NCBI RefSeq assembly: GCF_023155745.1 | Contig: NZ_JAKNUS010000001.1 | Location: 372,001-436,000 of the forward strand | Direction of reading: 5' to 3' | Source of the DNA: Microbacterium kunmingense | GTDB lineage: Bacteria; Actinomycetota; Actinomycetes; Actinomycetales; Microbacteriaceae | Length of the DNA: 64,000 bases | In this document: positions 56,392 to 64,000 of the stretch, in pieces | How positions within the stretch are numbered: position 1 is the first letter of the stretch | Layout of the letters: the number at the start of each line of letters is the position of its first letter | Notes under the pieces: model-generated | Databases searched by the model: none | The model's input: only the letters and a program-made list of their open reading frames with translations | Told to the model about the DNA's origin: nothing | Position numbers and translations under genes: made by a program

Positions 56392-59049
56392 GGCGAATCC
56401 TCTTCGTTCGTGCCGCCGAAACCCTCTGTGCAGCCCGACGTTCGCGTTCGTGGCGCCCGCGAACACAATCTGCAGGATGTCGACCTCATGGTGCCGCGCG
56501 ATGCAACGGTCGTCTTCACCGGTGTGTCCGGCTCGGGAAAGTCCTCGCTGGCGTTCGGGACGCTGTACGCCGAGTCGCAGCGACGCTATCTGGAATCGGT
56601 CGCACCGTACGCCCGCCGCCTGATCGATCAGGCGGGAGTGCCCGATGTCGACTCGATCACGGGGATGCCGCCGGCGGTCGCCCTGCAGCAGCAGCGCGGT
56701 GCCGGCAACGCCCGATCGACCGTTGGCAGCATCACCACGTTGTCGAGCTTGATACGAATGCTGTACTCGCGGGCAGGGGACTACCCGGATGGGCAGCCGA
56801 TGTTGTATGCGGAGGACTTCTCCGCGAACACGGTCCAAGGGGCCTGCCCGGAATGCCACGGCATCGGCCGCGTGTACGCGGTGAACGAGGAGCAGATGGT
56901 CCCTGACCCCTCGCTCACCATCCGTGAACGCGCCATCGCTTCCTGGCCGACCGCGTGGCACGGCCATCAGCTGCGCGACGTGCTGGTTGCGCTCGGTTAC
57001 GACGTCGATGTGCCGTGGCGGGACCTGCCGAAGAAAGACCGGGACTGGATCCTGTATACCGATGAGACTCCCTTCGTTCCGGTCCACTCCCGGCTCACGC
57101 TCTCTGAGTCCAAAGCAGCGATTGAAGCAGGCGTGGAACCGAGCTACTCGGGCACATTCGTCGGAGCTCGCCGGTACATTCTGGACACGTTCGCGAACAC
57201 GAAGAGTGCCTCGATGAAACGGCGCGTCGCGCAGTTCCTCACCGCTGCGATCTGCCCGGCCTGCGGTGGCAAGCGGCTGAAGCCCGAGGCGCTGTCTGTC
57301 ACGTTCGAAGGTTTCGACATCGCCGAATTCTCCCAACTGCCGTTCCGGGAACTTGCCACGATCCTCTCGGGAGTCGTCGCACGCTTGGAGGACCACGAGG
57401 CCGCCTCTTCCGACGCTGCCTCTCCGCGTGCCGCGGGGGATGAGCAGGTCGCTGCTGGCAAGGCTCCCCTCGCCCCCTCGCCCGATGTGCGATCCACCGC
57501 ACGCCGAGCGCCGGAGAAGCGTGCTGCTGCGGTCCAGCTCGCTTCAGGGGTGCTGCAGCGGCTTCGTCCACTGGTCGATCTGGGACTGGGCTACTTGTCG
57601 TTGAGCCGGACGACGCCAACGCTGTCGGGCGGCGAGCTCCAGCGACTCCGGCTCGCGACGCAACTCAGCTCCGATCTTTTCGGGGTCGTCTACGTCCTCG
57701 ACGAACCATCGGCGGGTCTGCATCCGCAGGACGTGGCGGCGCTCCTCGAGATCCTGGATGGACTCAAGGGGCGAGGGAACAGCCTGTTCATTGTCGAACA
57801 CTCCGTGGCTGTGATGCGGCATGCGGACTGGCTGGTCGACATCGGCCCCGGCGCCGGTGAACACGGTGGCCGCGTGCTCTACAGCGGCACGCCCGGCGGG
57901 CTCGCCGATATCGAGGAGTCCGTGACACGCGGATACCTCTTCGGCGGCCGCGGTCTCCCTCTTCGCACACCCCGTGAGGCACGCAGTTGGCTGCGCCTGG
58001 AGAACGTGACGCGGAACAACCTGCACGACCTCACGGTCGATATCCCGCTAGGTGTCTTCACCGCGGTCACAGGCGTGTCCGGGTCCGGCAAGTCGAGCTT
58101 GGTCAGCCAGGCGCTTCCGTCGCTGCTTGGCGATCGCCTTGGCCGGGCCGTCCGGGCCGATGACGAGCCGGTCAGCGACGAGTCCCTCCTCGCGGATGCG
58201 CCGGAGCGTCTCGATGGGCGCGTCGCCGGGCCCGTCACCGGTGTACAGCGGCTCGTCACCATCGACCAGCGGCCCATCGGCCGGACCCCGCGGTCGAACG
58301 TCGCCACCTACACCGGGCTGTTCGATCACGTACGTCGTCGATTTGCAGACACCCCGGAAGCTCGTCTCCGCGGGTACAAGCCTGGCCGATTCTCCTTCAA
58401 CGTCGCCGGCGGACGCTGCCCGACCTGCGAGGGCGACGGATCGGTGATGGTCGAGCTCCTCTTCCTGCCTTCCGTGTACACCGAATGCCCCGACTGCCAC
58501 GGCACCCGATACAAGGCATCAACGCTCGAGGTCACGTGGCGGGGGCGCTCGATCGCTGACGTGTTGTCGATGAGCGTCGAGGAGGCGAACCTGTTCTTCG
58601 TGGGCGATGAGGAGATCACTCGATCGCTGGCAGCTTTGTCAGACGTGGGACTCGATTACCTCCGGTTGGGTCAACCGGCGACCGAGCTTTCCGGGGGTGA
58701 AGCGCAGCGTGTCAAGCTCGCGACCGAGCTGCAGCGTGCGCAGCGCGGAGACACGCTGTACGTCTTGGACGAGCCGACCTCCGGGCTCCACTGCGCCGAC
58801 ACGGATCGTCTGGTCGCGCATCTGCAGACGCTGGTCGATGCAGGCAACACGGTCGTCGCGGCGGAGCTGGACATGCGCGTTATCGCGGTGGCCGATCACG
58901 TGATCGATCTTGGACCCGGCGCGGGCGACGCCGGCGGGACCGTGGTCGCAGCTGGTACGCCGGCCCACGTCGCGGATGAGGGCGTCGGTGCTTCCGCGGG
59001 CTACCTCGCCGCCGCACTGCAGGCAGCCACCAACGTCACCCCATCGTGA
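56389..59049 (+). CDS. UvrA-like ABC ATPase (class II UvrA, drug/DNA-damage resistance type)
   Basis: The 886-residue protein has two ABC modules: Walker A GVSGSGKSS at about residues 45-53 and 565-573, signatures LSGGELQRL and LSGGEAQRV, and zinc-binding cysteine pairs in CPECHGIG, CPACGGKRL and CPTCEGDG. It is shorter than housekeeping UvrA (about 950) and lacks most of the UvrB-binding insert, as in UvrA2/DrrC-type proteins that help tolerate DNA-binding drugs. Its leaderless promoter and a 15-bp inverted repeat downstream make it a self-contained unit. The housekeeping uvrA must be elsewhere. Confidence 0.9.
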   Translation: MGESSSFVPPKPSVQPDVRVRGAREHNLQDVDLMVPRDATVVFTGVSGSGKSSLAFGTLYAESQRRYLESVAPYARRLIDQAGVPDVDSITGMPPAVALQQQRGAGNARSTVGSITTLSSLIRMLYSRAGDYPDGQPMLYAEDFSANTVQGACPECHGIGRVYAVNEEQMVPDPSLTIRERAIASWPTAWHGHQLRDVLVALGYDVDVPWRDLPKKDRDWILYTDETPFVPVHSRLTLSESKAAIEAGVEPSYSGTFVGARRYILDTFANTKSASMKRRVAQFLTAAICPACGGKRLKPEALSVTFEGFDIAEFSQLPFRELATILSGVVARLEDHEAASSDAASPRAAGDEQVAAGKAPLAPSPDVRSTARRAPEKRAAAVQLASGVLQRLRPLVDLGLGYLSLSRTTPTLSGGELQRLRLATQLSSDLFGVVYVLDEPSAGLHPQDVAALLEILDGLKGRGNSLFIVEHSVAVMRHADWLVDIGPGAGEHGGRVLYSGTPGGLADIEESVTRGYLFGGRGLPLRTPREARSWLRLENVTRNNLHDLTVDIPLGVFTAVTGVSGSGKSSLVSQALPSLLGDRLGRAVRADDEPVSDESLLADAPERLDGRVAGPVTGVQRLVTIDQRPIGRTPRSNVATYTGLFDHVRRRFADTPEARLRGYKPGRFSFNVAGGRCPTCEGDGSVMVELLFLPSVYTECPDCHGTRYKASTLEVTWRGRSIADVLSMSVEEANLFFVGDEEITRSLAALSDVGLDYLRLGQPATELSGGEAQRVKLATELQRAQRGDTLYVLDEPTSGLHCADTDRLVAHLQTLVDAGNTVVAAELDMRVIAVADHVIDLGPGAGDAGGTVVAAGTPAHVADEGVGASAGYLAAALQAATNVTPS

Positions 59050-59095
59050 CGAGCGTGCCGCTGTGCGATATGAGAATCGGACAGCGGCACGCTCG
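59050..59095. terminator. 15-bp perfect stem-loop after the UvrA-like gene
   Basis: CGAGCGTGCCGCTGT (59050-59064) pairs exactly with ACAGCGGCACGCTCG (59081-59095), loop 16 bases. It lies between convergent genes and could terminate both. Confidence 0.75.
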
Positions 59096-59125
59096 GGGTC
59101 ACCCCCCGCGATTGGGAGACACGCC

Positions 59126-60256
59126 CTAGCTCTGGGCCTCGCCGAGGCGCGCTTCGGGCGTGAGCTCGGCGCGGAGACCACCGCCGGTCGCAGCCCGGGC
59201 AAGAGCGCGACCCAGCGCAGGTGCCTGCTTGAACAAATTGTGACCGGCCACAAAAAGGACGGAGCCTGCCTCCCACACGGCCACGCCGTCCTCACTCCAC
59301 GGGAGGTCGGTCACCCAGCAGTGAAGGAAGTCGCGCGGCTCTGGGTGGAGACCGGGCAGCGCCCGTGTGACGTATTCGCGTGCGCGTTCGTCCAGCGATC
59401 GAATCGCCGCCGGGTCGATGAAAGTTCCGTCATCGCGGACGCCAACGGTGTCGCTGAGTCCGACCGAATAGCTGCTGTTGCCCGGTAGCGGCGTCGCGTA
59501 GACGCCGACTTCGCCGAAGACGCCGCTGCTGTCCTGCAGGCACGCGACTCGTGCCGGGGCGGCGGCTTTCACGTCGAAGGTCAGCCTGACGTGTGCGGCA
59601 AGGCGAACCGGCAGCGACAGGCCGACGCTGCGTGCCAGGCGGGCGGTCTCGCGGCCGGCGCACACGACCACCTTGGAGTAGACAGCCCGGTCGGTGACGC
59701 TGCGCACCTCGACCGTCCCGTCGGCGCGGGGATCGATGGAGATGACCTCACCGGTGGTGACCGCATCTGCGAGGGCACCCGTGAGTGCCGTGATTGCGGC
59801 GCGGGTGCGGATCGCTCCGCCCGACTCGTCGAGCACCGCTGGCCCCGAGTACCCAGCGAGCAGCGGCATCCGCTGGGCGACCTCGGCCGCGTCGATCTCG
59901 TGCGCTTCCACGCCGCCGACCTGGTCGAGCACCCGCAGCCGCGCCAGGGCGCTGTCTCCGATCGCCAGGACACCGTCTGATGAGACCAGCTCGACGTCGA
60001 AGTGTTCGGCCCACTCATCCCATACGCCGCGGCTTTCGCGCGCGAAAGCGACGAGTCGCGGGTCGTCGTGGGCATGCCGGAAGATCCGCGACTCGCCTGC
60101 GGACTGACCCGACCCGGGCAGACCAGCCTCATATAAGCGCACCGGCACGCCCTGCTCCCGCAGCGCGTACGCCGTCGACAGACCGACGATCCCGCCTCCG
60201 ATCACTGCTACCTCGGGTGAATGCGTCGTGACAACGCCGTCGCCAGTTCCTGTCAT
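59126..60256 (-). CDS. FAD-dependent amino-acid oxidase (DAO/SoxA-like)
   Basis: The 376-residue flavoprotein has the dinucleotide motif VAVIGGGIVGLSTAYALREQG and the DAO-family features GQSAGESRIFRHAH (the Ser-Arg-Ile-Phe segment of monomeric sarcosine/N-methyltryptophan oxidases), KVVVCAGRETARL and the C-terminal GHNLFKQAPALGRALA, though the usual flavin-linking cysteine of that last loop is replaced by Leu/Phe. It probably oxidises an N-methyl or secondary amine, releasing formaldehyde or an aldehyde. The formaldehyde-dehydrogenase-like gene on the same strand would fit that. Confidence 0.8.
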   Translation of the reverse strand: MTGTGDGVVTTHSPEVAVIGGGIVGLSTAYALREQGVPVRLYEAGLPGSGQSAGESRIFRHAHDDPRLVAFARESRGVWDEWAEHFDVELVSSDGVLAIGDSALARLRVLDQVGGVEAHEIDAAEVAQRMPLLAGYSGPAVLDESGGAIRTRAAITALTGALADAVTTGEVISIDPRADGTVEVRSVTDRAVYSKVVVCAGRETARLARSVGLSLPVRLAAHVRLTFDVKAAAPARVACLQDSSGVFGEVGVYATPLPGNSSYSVGLSDTVGVRDDGTFIDPAAIRSLDERAREYVTRALPGLHPEPRDFLHCWVTDLPWSEDGVAVWEAGSVLFVAGHNLFKQAPALGRALARAATGGGLRAELTPEARLGEAQS

Positions 60257-60324
60257 CGCGGTTCCCCGATCTGTTGGTGATTAGCGATAGGCCGCAAGAG
60301 AAGGGGCCGCTGCCACGAGGTCAG

Positions 60325-60341
60325 CGGGCTGTGTAAGCCCG
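60325..60341. other. Short stem-loop in the gap before the FAD oxidase
   Basis: CGGGCT-gtgta-AGCCCG is a 6-bp hairpin within the 143-bp gap 60257-60399. A run of six T follows about 35 bases on, at 60369-60374. Function uncertain. Confidence 0.35.
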
Positions 60342-60399
60342 AAGTCACCGCGCGCAGCGACCCCTCCCTTTTTTGGGCCAGTACTCCCGGTCTGTGGTG

Positions 60400-60480
60400 T
60401 CAGGCGGGGAGTTTGCAGCCCAGGACGTCGAGCTTTTCGATCGTCGGTTCGCTGAACAGTTTGCCGGTAGTCACCCTCAT
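60400..60480 (-). CDS. Possible 26-residue peptide gene overlapping the PfpI gene
   Basis: ATG 60480 overlaps the stop of the PfpI-like gene (ATGA). The frame gives 26 residues beginning MRVTTGKLFSEPTIEKLDVL and ending LGCKLPA. The coupling and ordinary codon use make it more than random, but it may equally be the decayed end of a longer gene. I recognise no relative. Confidence 0.35.
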   Translation of the reverse strand: MRVTTGKLFSEPTIEKLDVLGCKLPA

Positions 60481-61049
60481 GACGTCACCTCTCCCTGGGT
60501 TGAATTGCTGCTTGCAAATTTCGCCACGATCGTGTCGCAGAACTCAGGCAGGTCATCGGGCGAGCGGCTGGTGATCAGATTCCCGTCCACCACGACATCC
60601 TGGTCGACGACGTCAGCACCGGCGTTGCGCAGATCCGTGCGGATGCTCGGGAAGGACGTCAAGGTGCGACCTTCGACCACACCCGCCTCGATCAGCGTCC
60701 ACGGCCCGTGACAAATCGCCGCAACGGGCTTGCCGCTTTCGACGAACTCGCGGACGAAGGAGACCGCGTCGGGGTCGACCCGGAGTTGGTCGGGGTTCAC
60801 CGTGCCGCCCGGGAGAAGCAGGGCGTCATAGTGGGCGACAGAGGCGTCCGCGACCAACCCGTCGACAGTAAACGTGCCCGCGGCATCCAGATCGTTCTCA
60901 CGGGCCTGGATCTCACCGTCATGGATCGACAGAACCTCGGTCTGTGCACCAGCCTGCTCCAGCGCCTCGCGGGGCTTCTCGAGCTCGACGCGCTCGACCC
61001 CGTCGGCGGCGAGGATGGCGACTCTCTTGCCCCGCAGCGTCTCGGCCAT
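60477..61049 (-). CDS. DJ-1/PfpI-family protein (YhbO-like)
   Basis: The 190-residue protein has the class I glutamine-amidotransferase-like fold of PfpI/YhbO: VAILAADGVERVELEKPREAL, LLLPGGTVNPDQLR, and the nucleophile elbow AAICHGPW with Cys113. Family members detoxify glyoxals or protect proteins under stress. ATG 61049 lies one base after the stop of the dehydrogenase gene, so they are co-expressed. This pairing with an aldehyde-handling dehydrogenase supports a role against reactive carbonyls. Confidence 0.88.
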   Translation of the reverse strand: MAETLRGKRVAILAADGVERVELEKPREALEQAGAQTEVLSIHDGEIQARENDLDAAGTFTVDGLVADASVAHYDALLLPGGTVNPDQLRVDPDAVSFVREFVESGKPVAAICHGPWTLIEAGVVEGRTLTSFPSIRTDLRNAGADVVDQDVVVDGNLITSRSPDDLPEFCDTIVAKFASSNSTQGEVTS

Positions 61050-61050
61050 A

Positions 61051-62217
61051 TCAGTTCGCCTTCTTCTCGGTCGCCATTCCGGGCTTGATGAGAACCTTGG
61101 TCCAACCCTTGGACCGGGCGTCGAAGTTCTTGTAGGCATCGGCAGCCTGGTCCAGCGAGATCTCGTGGGAGACGATCCACGAAGGGGTCGCCTTGCCGGC
61201 GGCGATCAAGTCCCGCAGCTGGCGGTTGTACCGCTTGACCGGGGCCTGACCGCTCCCCATGGTCTGACCCTTGAACCAATGCGTTCCGAAGTCGATGGCC
61301 GCCATTCCCTGCTTGGCGAGGTCGTCCTTGGCTCCGGGGTCCTCGGGGACGAACACGCCGACGGTGCCGATTCCTCCGGTGAAACGCACCGCGTTGATGA
61401 GCATGTTCAGCGTGGCGGCGATGTCCTCGTTGCCTTGAGGATCGTGGGCCTGGTAACCCACGCATTCGCAGCCCCGGTCAGCTCCCAGTCCCATTGTCTC
61501 GTCGAGCACGGCTTGCACGGGATCGACCTTGGAGTCGTCGATGGCGATCGCGCCGATCTGCTCGGCCAACGCTAGCCGGTCAGGGTGACGATCGACCACC
61601 ATCACCTTCGCGGCGCCCTTGATCATCGCGGACAGGGCGGCCATCAGCCCGACCGGACCCGCCCCGGCGATGACAACGCTGTCGCCCGGGACCACGCCGG
61701 CCATCTCGGTGGCGTGGTAGCCGGTGGGGAAGATGTCGGAGAGCATGACGTAGTCGTTCTCCTTCTCCTCCGCATCCTCGCCCAAGCGCAGCGCGTTGTG
61801 GTCGCCGAAAGGCACACGGAGCAGTTCCGCTTGGCCACCGCCGTAGGGACCCATGTCGGCGAACCCGTAGGCCGCACCGGCCAATGATGGGTCGGGCTGG
61901 GTGGTGAGGCAGTAGTTGGTCAGGCCGCGTTCGCAGTTCTTGCAGAATCCGCACGAGATGTTGAACGGGAGCACAACCCGGTCTCCGACCCTGACCTTCT
62001 CCACACCACTACCGACCTCGATGACCTCCCCCATGTTCTCGTGACCGAACGTCCGGCCCACCTCGAAGGACGTCCGCCCCTCGTACATGTGCAGATCCGA
62101 GCCGCAGATGTTCGTCGTCGTCACCCTGACCAGGACATCGGTAGGGCGCTCGATCTTCGCGTCCGGGACGTCCTTCGTGCTGACCTGACGGGGCCCCTCG
62201 TACACCACTGCCTTCAT
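61051..62217 (-). CDS. Zinc-dependent alcohol/formaldehyde dehydrogenase
   Basis: The 388-residue MDR enzyme has catalytic-zinc residues Cys38 (NICGSDLH) and His59-Glu60 (GHENMGEV), four structural-zinc cysteines (Cys89, 92, 95, 103) and the nucleotide fold VVIAGAGPVGLMAAL. The long insert with SDIFPTGYHATEMAGVVPGD is typical of the glutathione-independent formaldehyde dehydrogenase group. GGAGTGG lies five bases before ATG 62217. It is first in a minus-strand group with PfpI and, further on, an FAD oxidase. The 237 bp upstream (62218-62454) hold no gene. Confidence 0.88.
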   Translation of the reverse strand: MKAVVYEGPRQVSTKDVPDAKIERPTDVLVRVTTTNICGSDLHMYEGRTSFEVGRTFGHENMGEVIEVGSGVEKVRVGDRVVLPFNISCGFCKNCERGLTNYCLTTQPDPSLAGAAYGFADMGPYGGGQAELLRVPFGDHNALRLGEDAEEKENDYVMLSDIFPTGYHATEMAGVVPGDSVVIAGAGPVGLMAALSAMIKGAAKVMVVDRHPDRLALAEQIGAIAIDDSKVDPVQAVLDETMGLGADRGCECVGYQAHDPQGNEDIAATLNMLINAVRFTGGIGTVGVFVPEDPGAKDDLAKQGMAAIDFGTHWFKGQTMGSGQAPVKRYNRQLRDLIAAGKATPSWIVSHEISLDQAADAYKNFDARSKGWTKVLIKPGMATEKKAN

Positions 62218-62454
62218 GTCCACTCCGATCCGATGTGTTGCTCGATGTTCCTTCGGCAGGGCCTCGACGACGCCGGCCCTCCGCGAGACAGCGAACGACC
62301 TCACGAACCACATGTCAAGGGGCTTGCCGAAGAAGACGATCTGTCGAGCGAGCCGCGAACGCTCACCGAAACCAGCTGCTGATCTGCGTTTTCGGCGCGC
62401 ATCTTGGGGGTCCTGGGCACGTTGCCGGTGGGACTTCCGTGAATCGCCCCGGGT

Positions 62455-62601
62455 TTAGTGGAGGGCGAGTTCTCCCAGCGCCGACTGGTGCTGGGGGTTG
62501 ACTCACGGGAGTACTCGTTCTCCTTCTCGATCGGTGTGAGGTAACCGATCGATGAGCGCAGCCGGTTCTCGTTGAACCAGTGCACCCAGGACAGCGTGGC
62601 G
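62455..62601 (-). mobile_element. IS3-family transposase remnant (OrfB C-terminus)
   Basis: The minus strand encodes ATLSWVHWFNENRLRSSIGY followed by LTPIEKENEY, the conserved end of an IS3 OrfB integrase. The final residues (SALGELALH, then stop at 62455-62457) are in a different frame, so a single-base change separates them. Nothing of the catalytic DDE core remains. Confidence 0.85.
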
Positions 62602-62971
62602 GCTCGGCGAGCACGGCATCCCCCGCGGCGGTCGGTGTCGCCGGTGACGTGAGCCGAGCCGACATCATCGCCACCGCGCCCAGCGCGGAAAGTCCGCTCT
62701 TCGATGGCGCGACGGTCCGGGATGACGCGATGGTCGTCGCGGTGGGCTCCACCATCCCGAACGCAGGGAGCTCGATCCGGTCCTGATGCGTCGAGCGATG
62801 GTGGTGATCGAGGACGTCCCGACGGCGTTGCGTGAGTCCGGCGACGTGGTGATGGCGATCGCGTCGGGTGCGCTGCGTGCCGAACCACTCGTGCCCCTGG
62901 GCGACCTGATCCGAGCGGACGGCCCGAGGGGTCACCTGACCGCCTTCGCGTCTCATCCCAATCGACCCTGA
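62602..62971 (+). pseudogene. Ornithine cyclodeaminase/mu-crystallin-family fragment, frameshifted
   Basis: Two plus-strand frames give consecutive parts of the family's C-terminal half: DVSRADIIATAPSAESPLFD with VAVGSTIPNA, then, one base out, RELDPVLMRRAMVVIEDV and RESGDVVMA with LGDLIR. The join is at about 62760 (GAACGCAGG), where one base seems lost. The N-terminal half is missing and the fragment directly abuts the IS3 remnant. From 62972 to 63154 I see no gene. Confidence 0.7.
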
Positions 62972-63154
62972 TCGGGTCTGCTGATCCTCCCGACGAGAAC
63001 GCAGCGGCATCACAGCCGCCCAACCCCGACCGTCCGGGAAGCCGGGGCACGTCGCATGGCCTGTGCTGCGGGCGTGTCGAGTGGGTCGTCCAGGGGCGAC
63101 GCAGGGAGCGTCGACGCGACGTGCTGAGAGGTGGTTCTAAGGCATGGCGATAGG

Positions 63155-64000
63155 TCAGGAACGGCGTCGCTCCCTGCGCAGGAGGGAGCGCAGAGTCTCG
63201 GCGTTCGCGTAGCCGACCCGTAGCGCGATCTCGGCGGAGGTGAGGTCCGTGGTTGCTGAGAGGTGCCGAGCTCGTTCGATGCGAAGCCGTTGGACGAAGC
63301 CGAGCGGAGTGAGGTTGAGCGCCGCACGGACTCGTCGTTCGAGGGTGCGCCGGCTGGTGCCGAGCGACTGCGCGACGAAGGCGACGTTGAACGGTTCGTC
63401 CAGGCGGGCGCGCACGAAGCGTTCGAACTCGACGACGATCGGGTCCTCGTGCCGCAAATGTTCGTAGGCGACGAAGGCTGCCTGCGACGGGCGCTCGTCG
63501 ATGATGAGGAGCTTGGCGACATGTTGGGCCAGGTCGGGGCTGATCGATCGCACGAGTGAGAGCGCGAGGTCGATGTGGGCGAACGCGGCGCCGGCGGTGA
63601 CGAGGTTCCCGTCGACCACGACCATGGTGTCGAGATCGAGGGCGACGGTCGGATAGCGCTTCAGGAACTCCGGCCCCAGGAACCAGCTGGTCGTCGCCCG
63701 CCGATGATGCATCCGTCCGGTCTCGGCGACAGCGAACACGCCGGTGCACGCCGCGGCGATCCGGGTGGTCGCCTCGTCGAGGCGCCCGAGCGAGGCGATG
63801 ACCGAACGAGCATCTCGGCTCTGGAGGACGTCGTTGGTAGCGGCGGCCGTAAGGGTTCCAAGCGCAGGGACGACGACCACGTCGAACTCTCCGGACTCCG
63901 ACAGCGGGTGGTCCACCGACAGCGTCATCGATGCCGTCGTGGTCACTCGCCGTTTCGGTCCGAGGATGGCGAGCTCGATCGGGTCGATCCGCGGGTCGAC
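63155..64000 (-). CDS. GlxA-type AraC-family regulator (5' end beyond window)
   Basis: The reading frame is open to the window edge. The visible part has most of a DJ-1/PfpI-like domain (FDVVVVPAL, AAACTGVFAVAETG, RRATTSWFLGPEF) and a C-terminal AraC double helix-turn-helix (NVAFVAQSLGTSRRTLERRV and EIALRVGYANAETLRSLL). This is the GlxA/FtrA layout, whose members regulate catabolic operons for amines or amino acids. A GTG at 63946 would be an internal start. Residues at the far end (VDPRIDPIELAILGP) fit a continuing N-terminus. Confidence 0.86.
   Translation of the reverse strand, partial: VDPRIDPIELAILGPKRRVTTTASMTLSVDHPLSESGEFDVVVVPALGTLTAAATNDVLQSRDARSVIASLGRLDEATTRIAAACTGVFAVAETGRMHHRRATTSWFLGPEFLKRYPTVALDLDTMVVVDGNLVTAGAAFAHIDLALSLVRSISPDLAQHVAKLLIIDERPSQAAFVAYEHLRHEDPIVVEFERFVRARLDEPFNVAFVAQSLGTSRRTLERRVRAALNLTPLGFVQRLRIERARHLSATTDLTSAEIALRVGYANAETLRSLLRRERRRS

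Overview
The window reads as chromosome from a high-GC actinobacterium, most like Microbacterium or a close relative in the Microbacteriaceae. The evidence is strong G/C at third codon positions, frequent GTG starts, GNAT/SDR/TetR/IclR-rich gene content, a DUF222-HNH gene behind an actinobacterial SOS box, and many leaderless promoters of the form TANNNT-N6/7-start codon. I count about 65 genes, several gene remnants, and no rRNA, tRNA or CRISPR array.

Layout. (1) 1-10.6 kb: a glycan-use locus with GH36 alpha-galactosidase (cut by the window edge), GH38 alpha-mannosidase, GH2 beta-galactosidase, an unassigned Asp-box beta-propeller protein and an IclR regulator, facing an SDR/FAH-hydrolase pair that fits a non-phosphorylative sugar-acid (L-fuconate-like) route. 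(2) 10.6-20.1 kb: mostly housekeeping genes, a Phd/PIN toxin-antitoxin pair, a siderophore-interacting protein with an XRE/DUF2975 pair, and a persulfide-response operon (CoA-disulfide reductase-rhodanese, CstR-like repressor, small Cys-rich protein) behind a perfect 16-bp palindrome. (3) 20.1-21.1 kb: an unusual family of palindromic repeats on both sides of one small membrane-protein gene. (4) 21.1-43.3 kb: agmatine deiminase/amidase with a divergent TetR that seems to start at ATC, SelO, a VapBC pair with an octamer-repeat promoter, transporters and surface proteins, a DUF222-HNH gene with a LexA box, and many small membrane or unknown proteins.

(5) 43.8-55.9 kb is the most interesting part. 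It is an aromatic-catabolic island holding a LigM-type tetrahydrofolate-dependent O-demethylase, a split PEP-synthase-like kinase resembling phenylphosphate synthase subunits 1 and 2, a HAD phosphatase, IclR and AraC regulators, and a lower meta-cleavage pathway (two hydratase/decarboxylase paralogues, acylating acetaldehyde dehydrogenase, 4-hydroxy-2-oxovalerate aldolase, extradiol dioxygenase, 4-oxalocrotonate tautomerase). Read together they suggest a phosphorylate, demethylate, dephosphorylate, ring-cleave route for a methoxyphenol such as guaiacol. This is inference from gene content.

(6) 56-64 kb looks like an acquired or scrambled segment: a truncated HerA-like ATPase, a second UvrA-type protein, an FAD oxidase/PfpI/alcohol-dehydrogenase group, remnants of an IS3 transposase and of an ornithine-cyclodeaminase-like gene, and a GlxA-type AraC regulator running off the end. 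Three genes carry apparent single-base losses in short homopolymers, so sequencing indels cannot be excluded.
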